Positions 17,553 through 27,355 of a DNA stretch of 64,000 bases are shown here, piece by piece. The DNA comes from an uncultured Aquimarina sp. Its GTDB lineage: Bacteria > Bacteroidota > Bacteroidia > Flavobacteriales > Flavobacteriaceae. Below the pieces are notes generated by a model, which saw only the letters and a program-made list of their open reading frames with translations, was not told where the DNA came from and did no database searches. The translations under genes were made by a program, and so were the position numbers. The stretch is from contig CANMLS010000003.1 in the NCBI GenBank assembly GCA_947498785.1, forward strand, positions 186,001 to 250,000, written 5' to 3'. Numbering within the stretch: position 1 is the stretch's first letter; every line of letters starts with the position of its first letter.

Positions 17553-18905
17553 TTATTTTTTGTTCATTAATTCGTTAAATACTCTTAGAGCTGATTCTGC
17601 AGCGCCTTCTATGCCTCTTGATTTTCGAGCAACATGTTCACCTGCAAAATGTATATTTCCTGCAGGACGTATCATATCTTTAAACCAAGAAGCCTGACCA
17701 ATACCAAACTCGGCATATGCTCCTTTATTAAAAGGATATTTCCCCCAATTCTGGGTTCCCAAATACTCTATTTTTCCAATAGAAGAAGGACGGATTTTAT
17801 TAATTTTATCAATTGTATATTTGGCTATTTGCGCTTCTGACATAGTATCAAAAAAAGTAGTTCCTTTTCCATTTACCCAACAGGCTATTTTTTTTTCAAC
17901 TGGGTCTGAACTCATATTCATAACCCTTTCTATAGGTGTATCTGTCCACATGGATAATGGTGTTTTATCATGTTCCCAAAAAGCTTCCGTATGATTTAGA
18001 TGTATTTGGGTAATAAAAGTATATTGCAACTCTTTAATTGCTTTTTCTTGATTTGCAGTAAAGGTTGTATTCATTTTTACATCCCTTAAAGTCGTAAAAG
18101 GCAGAGTAGAAACCACTTTTTTGGCCTTATACCTTGACCCATCAGTACAGCTTACAATAACTTTATTAGTAGTATCATCTATTACATTAACCATCTTATT
18201 TTTTAATACCGGCTTTGAAAGTCTACTGGCTATGGCGTCAATAAATGTTTTAGTTCCTCCTTTAAAATTTAATATTCTTTTGGAACCATTAAATTTTTGA
18301 AAAGCCATACTATGATATGCATTTATAGATGATGTTTCTCTTATATCATTGTAGTTCGCACTAATATTAGCTAGATCTAGTTCCTGTTCGGTAAGTCCAT
18401 TACGCTTAAGGAGTTCACTATAAGCTTCATCTAAATCCTGTCTTTTATACCATTCATCAAGCTCTGTTAGTTGCTTAACTTTACCCAAAGCTCTAAATTG
18501 TAACTTACTGGGATTGGTTGTTGATTCTGACCATTGAGGATATAACTTACCATCAACATAAATTGCAGCTGGTTGAAGCATATAATCTGTAATATCTATC
18601 ATTTCAATCTCAAACTCTTTTATAAGTTTCATTACTTGTACATAGAGATTTCCTATTCCTCTACCTCCTACATCACGATTTATGTCTTGTCTTGTAAACA
18701 TTCTACCTCCCAATCTATTACTCCCTTCTAATAGGATATAATCTTTACCAGCTTTATCAAGAAGGTATGCCAAATACAAGCCAGAGAGTCCCCCTCCTAA
18801 TATTAGAGTTTCTGTATCTAATACTGTATGTTTACAAGCCATTGGCATAAAACTCAATGCCATACTAGCAACAGCTGTTTTTTGTATAAAAGACCTTCTT
18901 TTCAT
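17553..18905 (-). CDS. Exported flavin amine oxidase-like protein
   Basis: 450 residues from ATG 18905 (an upstream TTG would overlap the LeuC stop). N-terminus MKRRSFIQKTAVASMALSFMPMACK has a twin-Arg motif and a Cys after MPMA, fitting a Tat-exported lipoprotein. FAD-binding motif TLILGGGLSGLYLAYLL, then EGSNRLGGRM, and C-terminal HFAGEHVARKSRGIEGAAESA, all of the amine oxidase / phytoene desaturase family. It lies between the large and small hydratase subunits, an odd place for an exported protein. Paralogue of 29990-31492 (the same W-T-D-x-S/P-x-E-R block). Substrate unknown; oxidation of a C-N or C-C bond of the incoming compound is inferred. Confidence 0.82.
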   Translation of the reverse strand: MKRRSFIQKTAVASMALSFMPMACKHTVLDTETLILGGGLSGLYLAYLLDKAGKDYILLEGSNRLGGRMFTRQDINRDVGGRGIGNLYVQVMKLIKEFEIEMIDITDYMLQPAAIYVDGKLYPQWSESTTNPSKLQFRALGKVKQLTELDEWYKRQDLDEAYSELLKRNGLTEQELDLANISANYNDIRETSSINAYHSMAFQKFNGSKRILNFKGGTKTFIDAIASRLSKPVLKNKMVNVIDDTTNKVIVSCTDGSRYKAKKVVSTLPFTTLRDVKMNTTFTANQEKAIKELQYTFITQIHLNHTEAFWEHDKTPLSMWTDTPIERVMNMSSDPVEKKIACWVNGKGTTFFDTMSEAQIAKYTIDKINKIRPSSIGKIEYLGTQNWGKYPFNKGAYAEFGIGQASWFKDMIRPAGNIHFAGEHVARKSRGIEGAAESALRVFNELMNKK

Positions 18906-18909
18906 TGAT

Positions 18910-20178
18910 TTAGATATCAAAAGTTCTAGGGTCGGTTACTTCTCCTTTAATCGAAGAAGCCGCCACAACAGCAGGGGATGTAAGATAAATCTCTGCTTTT
19001 TTACTTCCCATTCTTCCTGTCATGTTTCTATTACCTGCGCTTAACACTACATCACCATCACCAGCAACACCGGTATGAATTCCAGCACAAGAAGCACAAC
19101 TAGGAGTATCTACTGCTGCTCCTGCTTCAATCAATGTTTCTATATATCCTGCTCTCAAGGCTTCTAAATAAACGGTTTGACTAGCAGGTACAAGAATCAT
19201 ATTAACATCTCTGTGTACTTGCTTCCCTTTCATAATCTCTGCCATAGTAGCAAAATCTTCTAACCTACCGTTTGTACAGGTCCCTACAAAAGCTTTATTA
19301 AATTTGGTTCCTATTAATTTTTCTACTGACACAGTATCGTCCAGTTTTCCTGGCATTGCAATGGTAGGGCTCAAATCAGAAATATCTATATTATAAACCT
19401 GATCATATTTGGCATCTTCATCACTACTAATCATTTCCCAGCTATCGGTCGTTCGATTTTTCAAATACCTTTCGGTAATTTTATCTGGAGCTATGATACC
19501 ATTTTTTGCACCCAGATCAACAGTCATATTACATAAGGTCATACGACCAGCCATACTCAAAGCACTAATTGCAGGACCAGTGAATTCTAAAGATTTATAT
19601 AATAAATGTCCGTTCCAATGCATCATTCCCATAATATGCAAGCTCAAGTCTTTTGCCATTACCCAAGGTTGCCATTTTCCTGTAATATTAAATTTAACGG
19701 TTTCTGGCACTCTGAACCAAGCTTTACCTGTAGCCATAGCTATTGCTGCATCTGTAACTCCGATTGCATTTCCCATTGAGCCCACGGCCCCATACGTATT
19801 TGCGTGAGAATCAGTACCTATACTGATTTTTCCAGGAAGTACATGACCTTGCTCAACCATAATTTGATGTGCAATTCCTTGCCTTCCTAGGTCATAAAAA
19901 TTTGTGATATCATGTTTTTTTACAACGTCTCTCCATTCATTTAACATATTAGCAAATTTCTGATTAGGAGGCGGAACCAGATGATCTGAAACACAAATCA
20001 CTCTGTTTTTGTCAAAAACTTCTTTCTTTCCTAATGACTCGAATTTATCAAAGCATTGCTTACCTAAAAAATCCATGGTCATTACTGTATGTACATTTGT
20101 CCACACTAATTCTCCAGGTACTACATGATCTCTTCCGCTGTTACTAGCCATTATTTTTTCTGTGATGGTCATTCCCAT
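18910..20178 (-). CDS. LeuC/homoaconitase-like large subunit (set A)
   Basis: 422 residues, cytoplasmic [4Fe-4S] hydro-lyase of the aconitase family. Cluster ligands are visible in FVGTCTNGRLED and SCASCAGIHTG (C-x2-C); KISIGTDSHANTYGAVGSMG is the substrate loop. Start MGMTITEKIMAS aligns with MGQTISEKIISN of the second copy at 49625. The first gene of its unit, downstream of operator copy 3. LeuCD-type enzymes isomerise or hydrate substituted maleates, including isopropylmaleate, citraconate and dimethylmaleate. Genes for leucine biosynthesis (leuA, leuB) are absent, so this is a catabolic homologue. Confidence 0.88.
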   Translation of the reverse strand: MGMTITEKIMASNSGRDHVVPGELVWTNVHTVMTMDFLGKQCFDKFESLGKKEVFDKNRVICVSDHLVPPPNQKFANMLNEWRDVVKKHDITNFYDLGRQGIAHQIMVEQGHVLPGKISIGTDSHANTYGAVGSMGNAIGVTDAAIAMATGKAWFRVPETVKFNITGKWQPWVMAKDLSLHIMGMMHWNGHLLYKSLEFTGPAISALSMAGRMTLCNMTVDLGAKNGIIAPDKITERYLKNRTTDSWEMISSDEDAKYDQVYNIDISDLSPTIAMPGKLDDTVSVEKLIGTKFNKAFVGTCTNGRLEDFATMAEIMKGKQVHRDVNMILVPASQTVYLEALRAGYIETLIEAGAAVDTPSCASCAGIHTGVAGDGDVVLSAGNRNMTGRMGSKKAEIYLTSPAVVAASSIKGEVTDPRTFDI

Positions 20179-20231
20179 AAGTAAATTATTTATTACAAAA
20201 GTTTTTTTGTCTAATATATTTATTTTATTTT

Positions 20232-20267
20232 AGTTAACAACATTAATTATTAATAAAGTTAATTATT
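20232..20267. promoter_or_regulatory. Island operator, copy 2 (perfect)
   Basis: Hexamers GTTAAC, ATTAAT, ATTAAT, GTTAAT with spacers 3, 1 and 3, in the 150-base divergent gap between the LeuC-like gene (minus, start 20178) and the MFS gene (plus, start 20329). A -7-like TATATTAG lies at 20211-20218 on the minus strand. Confidence 0.85.
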
Positions 20268-20328
20268 TTTTTTAAATTAAAAATAATTTCGAATAAGAAT
20301 TATTAAGTAACTATTAAAAATCAATATT

Positions 20329-21603
20329 TTGACAAAACGTAACTTTAAGGAATTTAAATTTGGATGGCCTGTAATAATGGCTTCAACATTTGGGATAGGT
20401 TTAGGAATGTCTCCCTTACCTTTTTATACTATTGGTGTTTTTGCTGTACCACTCACGCAAAAATTTGGTTGGGGAATGGACACTATTATGGCAGCAATGC
20501 CTGTATTTACAATTGGGGCATTGTTTATGAGTCCTATAGTAGGTTATATTGCAGATAAAATAGGAGCTAGAAAAACTGCTCTTTACTCATTACTACTATT
20601 TGGTTTAGTGTTTATAGCTTTTAGTTTAAACAATGGTTCAAAAATAATCTATTTGGGTTTATGGGCACTAATGGCTATTATTGGAGCTGGAACCTTACCT
20701 ATGACATGGACCAGGGCTATTAATAATTGGTTTAATGAAAATCGAGGATTGGCTCTCGGGCTTTCTCTTCTGGGAACTGGTCTTTTTGGAGCAATGGCAA
20801 AACTATTTGCATCTCTATTAATTGAGAGCTATGGTTGGAAAATGGCATATATAGGAGTGGGTTTATTACCACTTCTAATAGCTTTACCAATAGCTTATTT
20901 CCTTTTTAGAGATATCGATGACCCAAAAGTTGCTCGTAAAGTAGCTAGATTAAAAAAAGAAATACCTAGTCATTCTAATGGTAATAACGCTGGATTATCT
21001 GTAAAACAAGCTTTAAAAGATTGGCGTTTTTGGCTTTTGGCTTTTGCTTTTATATTTATTTCTTTTGCTATAGGAGGGCCAATTCCTAATTTAGAGAGAA
21101 TGTTAGTTTCAAAAGGATTTGACACTGCTGATGCTGTTGTAATTGCTAGCTTTATTGGTTACTCTGTTTTGATCGGAAGATTAGTTGGAGGATATCTTCT
21201 TGACCGTTTTTGGGCTCCTGCCGTGGCATTTATCTTGCTTAGTATTCCTGCTATTTCATGTTTGTTATTACAACAAGCGGATTTGAGTTACTTCAATGCT
21301 TTAATAGCTGTTGCGATATTAGGTTTTGGTGCAGGAGTAGAATATGACTTAATGGCCTATTTGGTATCGCGTTATTTCGGAATGAAAAATTATGCTGCTA
21401 TCTATGGATTCTTATATGGATTCTTTGCATTGGGAGCTGGTTTTGGTCCTTATATTTTCGGTAAATTCTTTACCACAACCGGAAGCTACGACACAATTCT
21501 TAGTTATGCTTTTATTGCTTTTTTAATTGGATCCTTCCCGTTATTGTTTTTAGGAAAATATAGGGTATTTACTTCTAATAAGAAAGAAAATTCAAAAACC
21601 TGA
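20329..21603 (+). CDS. MFS transporter (OFA/monocarboxylate-type)
   Basis: 424 residues with about 12 hydrophobic segments. The MFS loop 2-3 signature is visible as GYIADKIGARKTALYS at about residue 70, and LGLSLLGTGLFGAMAKL is in the following helix. The sequence starts at TTG (20329); no ATG exists before the first membrane helix. It resembles oxalate/formate-antiporter-like or monocarboxylate MFS proteins, and is a paralogue in style of 34604-35851. Inner membrane uptake or export of an organic acid is likely. It is the first gene rightwards of operator copy 2 and is followed 7 bases later by a quinone-reductase-like gene. Confidence 0.88.
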   Translation: MTKRNFKEFKFGWPVIMASTFGIGLGMSPLPFYTIGVFAVPLTQKFGWGMDTIMAAMPVFTIGALFMSPIVGYIADKIGARKTALYSLLLFGLVFIAFSLNNGSKIIYLGLWALMAIIGAGTLPMTWTRAINNWFNENRGLALGLSLLGTGLFGAMAKLFASLLIESYGWKMAYIGVGLLPLLIALPIAYFLFRDIDDPKVARKVARLKKEIPSHSNGNNAGLSVKQALKDWRFWLLAFAFIFISFAIGGPIPNLERMLVSKGFDTADAVVIASFIGYSVLIGRLVGGYLLDRFWAPAVAFILLSIPAISCLLLQQADLSYFNALIAVAILGFGAGVEYDLMAYLVSRYFGMKNYAAIYGFLYGFFALGAGFGPYIFGKFFTTTGSYDTILSYAFIAFLIGSFPLLFLGKYRVFTSNKKENSKT

Positions 21604-21610
21604 CATCACA

Positions 21611-22255
21611 ATGAATATATTTATTGTACATGCTCACGAACATCAAGGGTCATTTTGTTCTTCTTTAGCTAATGTAGCTAAGACATATTTTGAAACAAAC
21701 AGACACAACGTGATTATATCTGATTTATATCAAAAAAAATTTAATCCTATTGGAGGAAAACATGATTTTAAAGAATTATCAGATGCTTCTTACTATAAGT
21801 ATGCAAATGAACAACTATATGCTCATCAAAATAATAAGTTTTCTTCAGAAATAGAAAATGAAATGAAACAACTAGAAATAGCAGATGTTCTTATATTTAA
21901 CTTTCCTTTATGGTGGTTTGGAATGCCTGCTATTCTTAAGGGTTGGGTAGATCGTGTGCTGGCATATGGTTTTGCATATGGTGGACAGTATGGAATGGGG
22001 CCAAATGGTAGGTTTGCAGGTAAAAAAGCTTTTTTGAATGTTACTACAGGGAGTCCTGAATCTCTCTATCAAGAAAATAATGGACACCATAGAACTATAG
22101 ACGACATACTTTTAAATATTAATAAAGGTATTTTAGAATTGGTTGGTTTTGAAGTTTTACCAAGCCATGTCTCATTTGGAGTTTCTAGGATTTCTCAAGA
22201 AGAAAGAGAGAAAATGCTTAACAAATACGAAGTATATTTAAATACTTATTTCTAA
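21611..22255 (+). CDS. NAD(P)H-dependent flavodoxin-fold oxidoreductase (NQO1/KefF type)
   Basis: 214 residues, cytoplasmic. Flavodoxin-like fold with FIVHAHEHQGSFCSSLA at the N-terminus, the FMN/FAD-binding block FNFPLWWFGMPAILKGWVDRVL at about residues 96-117, FAYGGQYGMGPNGRFAGKKAF and VTTGSPESLY. This family transfers two electrons from NAD(P)H to quinones, azo or nitro compounds. It shares a transcript with the MFS gene and ends at a bidirectional terminator. It may reduce a quinonoid or conjugated intermediate (inference). Confidence 0.88.
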   Translation: MNIFIVHAHEHQGSFCSSLANVAKTYFETNRHNVIISDLYQKKFNPIGGKHDFKELSDASYYKYANEQLYAHQNNKFSSEIENEMKQLEIADVLIFNFPLWWFGMPAILKGWVDRVLAYGFAYGGQYGMGPNGRFAGKKAFLNVTTGSPESLYQENNGHHRTIDDILLNINKGILELVGFEVLPSHVSFGVSRISQEEREKMLNKYEVYLNTYF

Positions 22256-22290
22256 AAAAAAGGGTAGTGTCTAATAAACTGTGTAAATAA

Positions 22291-22315
22291 AAAAGAGGCC
22301 TTAAAGGCCTCTTTT
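22291..22315. terminator. Bidirectional terminator
   Basis: 10-bp stem AAAAGAGGCC / GGCCTCTTTT with a 5-base loop and flanking A and T runs, between the convergent genes ending at 22255 (plus) and 22340 (minus). Confidence 0.88.
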
Positions 22316-22339
22316 TTAAACTCAATCAACACTCAAAAA

Positions 22340-22852
22340 CTAATTATCTGAACGAGATGCTTGTCCGTTGGTTCTATTTTTAGGTAGATCTACCCAAAAT
22401 TGAGGATCTATTCCTTCTTTTCCACAAACTTTTCGCTCTTCAATCATAGTTATACCATTAAAAGTATCTCCATCAGACCATTTCCATACTCTAATACGGT
22501 GGTCATCATTCCCTATCAAATCTATTTGCTCAAACAAGATCATTCCTGGCCTATGTTTATATTCCCAAATTAACACAACACTTCTTCCTGATTCCCATGC
22601 TTTCCCTGAAAGTCTAGGGTTTTCAAAAATAAGTTCTCCTTCTTCATTAAAAGGACACACGCCAAAATCTAAACATTCTTTAAAACCATCATCCCATGTA
22701 TATTCATTTACCTGATGATATTTATTATCTGGCAATAAAGCACACGTTAATCTACTCTTCCATTGGTCAACAAGTTTCCCATTAGCATCAATTCTTCTGT
22801 AAGTTCCTTCCCAAATACCTTCATGTTTAGGAAATAATTTTAATTCTTTCAT
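22340..22852 (-). CDS. DUF3598-like calycin-fold protein
   Basis: 170 residues, no signal peptide. It opens FPKHEGIWEGTYRRIDANG, the W-x-G-x-Y-x-R-x-D-x2-G start of DUF3598-like lipocalin-fold proteins, and continues KYHQVNEYTWDDGF, GKAWESGRSVVLIWEY, ILFEQIDLIG, HRIRVWKWSDGDTFNGITMIEER. That pattern of short strands ending in an E-x-R block is shared with this family, which I know mostly from cyanobacteria and which is related to the CpeS/CpeT bilin lyase clan. It has its own operator (22884-22919) just upstream. Binding of a bilin-like compound in the cytoplasm is an inference. Confidence 0.6.
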   Translation of the reverse strand: MKELKLFPKHEGIWEGTYRRIDANGKLVDQWKSRLTCALLPDNKYHQVNEYTWDDGFKECLDFGVCPFNEEGELIFENPRLSGKAWESGRSVVLIWEYKHRPGMILFEQIDLIGNDDHRIRVWKWSDGDTFNGITMIEERKVCGKEGIDPQFWVDLPKNRTNGQASRSDN

Positions 22853-22883
22853 TGTAATCTTGCGTTTTCGTTATTTACAATTT

Positions 22884-22919
22884 AGTTAATTTAATTAATC
22901 ATTAATAAAATTAACTATT
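22884..22919. promoter_or_regulatory. Island operator, copy 3 (perfect)
   Basis: Hexamers GTTAAT, ATTAAT, ATTAAT, ATTAAC with spacers 3, 1 and 3. It lies 31 bases upstream of the DUF3598-like gene and 41 bases after the aceF stop, both on the minus strand, so the DUF3598-like gene has its own control although it follows PDH genes. Confidence 0.85.
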
Positions 22920-22960
22920 ATATTTTTAATAAACATGACAAATGTCATAGTTTTTAAAAT

Positions 22961-24565
22961 TTATAGGTTCAGTAAGAACCAATCTTCTAAAAGTGATTTT
23001 ATATATTTCAAAAATTTAGCTGCATCTGCACCATTAATAACTCTGTGGTCAAATCCTATCGTTAAAGGCATTATTAACCTTGGTTCAAATTTATCATTTA
23101 TCCAAACTGCTTCTTTTTGACTTCCTGCTACTCCTAAAATAGCTACTTGTGGATGATTTACCAAAGGAAATATAGCTGATGTACCTATACCTCCTAAGTT
23201 TGATATTGTAAACGTTGCTCCCTGCAATTCTTCAGGACTTATTTTTTTAGTTTTCACTTTCTGTGAAAGTGTTACTAAATCTTGTGAAATTTCTAAAATG
23301 TTTTTTTCATTAGCATGCCTGATAGCAGGCACCATTAGACCTCTATCTGAATCTACTGCAACTCCAATATTAATATAATCCTTAAATATAATTTCGTTTG
23401 AACTGCTATCTAAGCTTGTATTAAAAAGAGGGAACTCTTCAAGTGCCTTCGCCATAACCTTCACCAATATACTTGTTATTGTTAGAGCTCCTCCTTGTTC
23501 TTTAATACTATTTTTATGTTGTTGCCTTTTAGCTTCCAAAGCTGTGATATCCACTTTTTCTTGTAACCACGCATGTGGAATTTCACTCCACGTATTGGTC
23601 ATATTTTTACTGGTTGCTTGCGCAATTCCAGTCATGGTTTCTTTATGAATATCACCCCACTTACCAAAATCTGGTAATTCTACTTTTGGAGCAGTAACTA
23701 TTCCAGCTGCTTTACTTTCATTCAGCTGCTTCGCATAGTTTTTAACATCTTTAACCGCTATTCTACGCTTTCCTTCAGGTAAGGTTACTGCTAAAATATC
23801 TACTCCTATTTCGCGTGCTATTTTTCTAGCTAATGGTGTTGCTCTAAATTTGCCTTTACTAGAACTTACTTCAGAAATTGATTCTTTTATTTCTTCTTTA
23901 AGAATTTCTTTAGATGATTCTACTACTTCGTGTACTTTATTTGATTCCTTTTTTGAAGGACTAGATTTTACGACTTCAGTACTATTTGTTTTTATATCCA
24001 ATATTGGTACTCCAGCTTCAACCTCATCACCAACTTTCACCAAAATACTTATTACTTCTCCAGATACATCTGCAGGTACTTCTACTACTACTTTATCGGT
24101 TTCAACTTCCATTAAAGTCTGCTCTTGAGAAATGGTATCGCCTTCTTTAATATGTAAGGCTATTACAGTTCCTTTTTCAATACCTTCCCCTAAAGAAGGT
24201 AACTTTAACTGTGTTTCAATAGGTTTAGTATCTATAACTATTTCTTGTACTGGCTCTTCAATTTCATTTATTGCTATTTCATCTTCCTCTTGCTCTGTCT
24301 TTACAACTACATTAACAGCTTCATTAGCGCTATCTCCAGTTAGTTGAATTATTGGAGTTCCCTCCTCAATTTCATCACCTATATTCACCAATATATTAGA
24401 AACTGTTCCTGCTGTATCAGCAGGTATTTCTACAACTACTTTATCGGTTTCAACCTCCATAAGTGGTTGTTCGGTTTCTACATTATCTCCTACTTTCACA
24501 GAAATAGCAATCACAGTACCTTTTTCGATGCCTTCTCCCAACGATGGTAACTTAAGTTCAATCAT
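22961..24565 (-). CDS. aceF: Pyruvate dehydrogenase E2, dihydrolipoyllysine acetyltransferase
   Basis: 534 residues. Two lipoyl domains (residues 1-78 and about 118-194) with the lipoylated Lys in EVETDKVVVE at K42 and K158. An acidic linker follows, then a peripheral E3-binding domain (about 238-273, KFRATPLARKIAREIG), and a catalytic acetyltransferase domain with the H-x3-N/D-G motif in FDHRVINGADAAKFL near the C-terminus. The gene follows aceE by 32 bases. No E3 (lipoamide dehydrogenase) gene is in the window, so the complex would use E3 from elsewhere. Being inside this regulon suggests it handles pyruvate made by the island's lyases, or an analogous 2-oxo acid. Confidence 0.94.
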   Translation of the reverse strand: MIELKLPSLGEGIEKGTVIAISVKVGDNVETEQPLMEVETDKVVVEIPADTAGTVSNILVNIGDEIEEGTPIIQLTGDSANEAVNVVVKTEQEEDEIAINEIEEPVQEIVIDTKPIETQLKLPSLGEGIEKGTVIALHIKEGDTISQEQTLMEVETDKVVVEVPADVSGEVISILVKVGDEVEAGVPILDIKTNSTEVVKSSPSKKESNKVHEVVESSKEILKEEIKESISEVSSSKGKFRATPLARKIAREIGVDILAVTLPEGKRRIAVKDVKNYAKQLNESKAAGIVTAPKVELPDFGKWGDIHKETMTGIAQATSKNMTNTWSEIPHAWLQEKVDITALEAKRQQHKNSIKEQGGALTITSILVKVMAKALEEFPLFNTSLDSSSNEIIFKDYINIGVAVDSDRGLMVPAIRHANEKNILEISQDLVTLSQKVKTKKISPEELQGATFTISNLGGIGTSAIFPLVNHPQVAILGVAGSQKEAVWINDKFEPRLIMPLTIGFDHRVINGADAAKFLKYIKSLLEDWFLLNL

Positions 24566-24597
24566 AATTGTATCTTTTACGTTGTTAAAAACGGAGA

Positions 24598-27276
24598 TTA
24601 AACTTCCGCAGGATTTACTTTTTTAGTGTCGATTTTATGCATTTTTATGAAGCCTTTTACTTCTTTTAGAGTCACCGCTCCATCTTGTTGCAATAACTGT
24701 AAAGCACTAAGTGCTATATATTTTGCACTTATTTCAAAATGATTTCTAAGATCGTTTCTACCTTCACTAAGTCCATAACCATCTGTACCAAGTACATGGT
24801 AATTCCCAGGTATCCATTTAGAAATTCCCATTCCCAATTGTTTTACATAATCTGATGCTGATACAAACACTCCTGTTTCTTTCGCTAATAATGACTCTAA
24901 ATAATTTTTAGTTTTTTTATTACTAGTATCTAACATTCTTTCACGTTCAACCGCAAGAGCATCTCTTTGTAATTCTGTATAACTAGTTACACTCCAAATG
25001 TCTGTCGATATTCCCATATCTTCTAAAAGTGCTTTAGCTTCTATAACTTGTAGCATTATTGATCCACTCCCCATTAAATGTGCTTTTCTTCCTTTGGTGA
25101 TTTTTTTGCTAGATTTTTGATAACGATACATTCCTTTAATGATACCTTCGTTTACACCTTCTGGCATCACAGGCATTGCATAATTTTCATTAGTAACAGT
25201 AATGTAGTAGAATATCTTCTCTTGCTTTTCATACATACGATAGATACCGTCTTTTACAATTACTGCCAACTCAAACGCAAATGTTGGATCGTAACTTTTC
25301 ATATTAGGTACTATACTTGATAATACATGAGAATGTCCATCTTGATGTTGTACTCCTTCACCATTTAAAGTTGTTCTTCCTGACGTACCTCCAATTAAAA
25401 AGCCTTTTACCATCATATCTCCACAGGCCCAAATCATATCTCCTACTCTTTGAAAACCAAAAATTGAATAGAAAATATAAAACGGAATCATTGGTAAACT
25501 ATGTAACGAATATGCAGATCCAGCAGCCATAAAAGACGCCAAAGCTCCCGCTTCACAGATCCCTTCTTGTAGTATTTGTCCATCTGTACTCTCTCTATAA
25601 TAAGAGATACTTCCTGTATCAACGGGTTCGTACAACTGACCTTTAGGCTGATAGATTCCTGCATGACGAAAAAGCCCATCCATACCAAAAGTTCTTGCTT
25701 CATCTGGAATAATGGGCACTATATAATCTTTTACGGTTTCATTACGTAACAGCTTAGATATGATACGTACTAGCACCATTGTTGTAGACACTTCTCGATC
25801 TTCGGTTCCTAAATAGAACTCCTCAAACAACGTGTCATCAGGTGTAACAATTGGCTTACTTTCATCTTTTCTCTCTGGTAAATAGCCTCCTAATGTTTCT
25901 CTTTGTTTTCTGAGGTATTGCATTTCTGGACTATTATCTATTGGCTTGAAAAACTTAGCTTTAGCCGCTTCTTCTTCATTTAAAGGAATACCAAATCTTT
26001 TTGCAGCTTCAATGCGCTCCTCTCTATTCAAATTCTTTTTCTGGTGTGTGGTGTTTTTACCTTCACCAGAACTCCCCATACCATAGCCCTTAAGGGTTTT
26101 CATTAAAATAACACTTGGTTTGCCATTAGGTTTAACGGCTTTTTTAAATGATGCAAATATTTTTTTATAATCATGCCCACCTCTTCTAATAGTTCTTATT
26201 TCCTCATCGGATAATGATTGCATTAACTTTTCTAACTCGGGGCTACCTTCTACCCAGTGCTCTCTTACTTTATCTCCTGGAAGTACTGAATACAACTGAT
26301 AATCTCCGTCTAAAGCACGTTCCATTCTATCAACTAAAATACCATCTTTATCTCTTGCTAAAAGCGCATCCCATTCGCTTCCCCAAATAACTTTGGTAAC
26401 ATTCCATCCCGCACCTATAAAACTACGTTCTAACTCTTGGATAATCTTTCCATTTCCTCTTACAGGGCCATCTAAACGTTGTAAATTACAGTTAACAACT
26501 AAAACAAAATTATCTAGCTGCTCTCTTGCGGCTATATTTAATGTTCCTAAGGTCTCAGGTTCATCCATTTCTCCATCGCCTACAAAAGCCCATACCATAC
26601 CGCCTTTTTTAGGTTTTAAACCTCTATTTTCTAAATACTTCTGAAATCTAGCTTGATAAATAGCACTTACGCCAATTAATCCCATAGAAGCCGATGGTAT
26701 TTCCCAAAAATCTGGCATTCTTCTTGGATGTGGATACGATGGCAACCCGCCTTCTTTTTGAAGTTCTCTTCTAAAGTTTTTCAAATGTTGCTCTGTTAAT
26801 CTACCTTCTAAAAAAGCTCTTGCATAAATCCCAGGAGCTGCATGGGGCTGAAAAGACACTAAATCACCGCCATAATCTTCAGATTTTTTTCTAAAAATAT
26901 GGTTCTGCCCAACTTCATACATACTTGCTGCAGATGCGTATGTAGCTATATGTCCACCTAATCCTTCTCCACCATCATAGGCCTGTAAAACCATAGCCAT
27001 TGCATTCCATCTATTAATATTTTCAATCTTTTTCTCAATAACGGTATCTCCTGGGTAGGCAGGTTGATCTTTAGCATTAATCGTATTGATATATGGTGAA
27101 TTTAAAGCTTCACCTGCTAACTTTACTCCTTTTCTTTGGGCAAAAGAACGCAACTCATGTATCAAAGTTACAGCTTTTTCATCTCCTTGGTCATCAATAA
27201 ATTCTTCCAAAGAGGTTATCCATTCTTCTAATTCTTGTTGCCACTCTTGACCTATATTCTCAGTTATTTCACTCAT
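24598..27276 (-). CDS. aceE: Pyruvate dehydrogenase E1, homodimeric type
   Basis: 892 residues from ATG 27276 (a TTG two codons upstream is less likely). The length is that of the homodimeric (E. coli-type) AceE, not the alpha/beta form more common in Bacteroidota. Thiamine diphosphate motif FVGDGEMDEPETLGTLNIAA ending in VNCNLQRLDGPVRGN. PHAAPGIYARAFLEGRL and GGTSGRTTLNGEGVQHQDGHS are other conserved blocks. It decarboxylates pyruvate and passes acetyl to E2. It is transcribed leftwards from operator copy 4, with an exact -7 box TATATTTG at 27339-27346. Confidence 0.95.
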   Translation of the reverse strand: MSEITENIGQEWQQELEEWITSLEEFIDDQGDEKAVTLIHELRSFAQRKGVKLAGEALNSPYINTINAKDQPAYPGDTVIEKKIENINRWNAMAMVLQAYDGGEGLGGHIATYASAASMYEVGQNHIFRKKSEDYGGDLVSFQPHAAPGIYARAFLEGRLTEQHLKNFRRELQKEGGLPSYPHPRRMPDFWEIPSASMGLIGVSAIYQARFQKYLENRGLKPKKGGMVWAFVGDGEMDEPETLGTLNIAAREQLDNFVLVVNCNLQRLDGPVRGNGKIIQELERSFIGAGWNVTKVIWGSEWDALLARDKDGILVDRMERALDGDYQLYSVLPGDKVREHWVEGSPELEKLMQSLSDEEIRTIRRGGHDYKKIFASFKKAVKPNGKPSVILMKTLKGYGMGSSGEGKNTTHQKKNLNREERIEAAKRFGIPLNEEEAAKAKFFKPIDNSPEMQYLRKQRETLGGYLPERKDESKPIVTPDDTLFEEFYLGTEDREVSTTMVLVRIISKLLRNETVKDYIVPIIPDEARTFGMDGLFRHAGIYQPKGQLYEPVDTGSISYYRESTDGQILQEGICEAGALASFMAAGSAYSLHSLPMIPFYIFYSIFGFQRVGDMIWACGDMMVKGFLIGGTSGRTTLNGEGVQHQDGHSHVLSSIVPNMKSYDPTFAFELAVIVKDGIYRMYEKQEKIFYYITVTNENYAMPVMPEGVNEGIIKGMYRYQKSSKKITKGRKAHLMGSGSIMLQVIEAKALLEDMGISTDIWSVTSYTELQRDALAVERERMLDTSNKKTKNYLESLLAKETGVFVSASDYVKQLGMGISKWIPGNYHVLGTDGYGLSEGRNDLRNHFEISAKYIALSALQLLQQDGAVTLKEVKGFIKMHKIDTKKVNPAEV

Positions 27277-27338
27277 AATCAAACTAATAAATTTTATTGA
27301 ATGGTTTGGTTTTTTTAATTACTCCTTGTTAGGAGTTT

Positions 27339-27346
27339 CAAATATA
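27339..27346 (-). promoter_or_regulatory. Putative -7 element of the aceE promoter
   Basis: Minus strand TATATTTG matches the Bacteroidota -7 consensus TAnnTTTG exactly, 9 bases downstream of operator copy 4 and 62 bases before the aceE start. The -33 region would fall inside the operator. Confidence 0.5.
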
Positions 27347-27355
27347 TAAAAAAAT

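Noticed and set aside
17024-20178. LeuC/LeuD homologues as leucine biosynthesis genes
   Set aside because: No leuA or leuB nearby, two sets inside a catabolic regulon, and the small subunit at 17024 has a changed active site.
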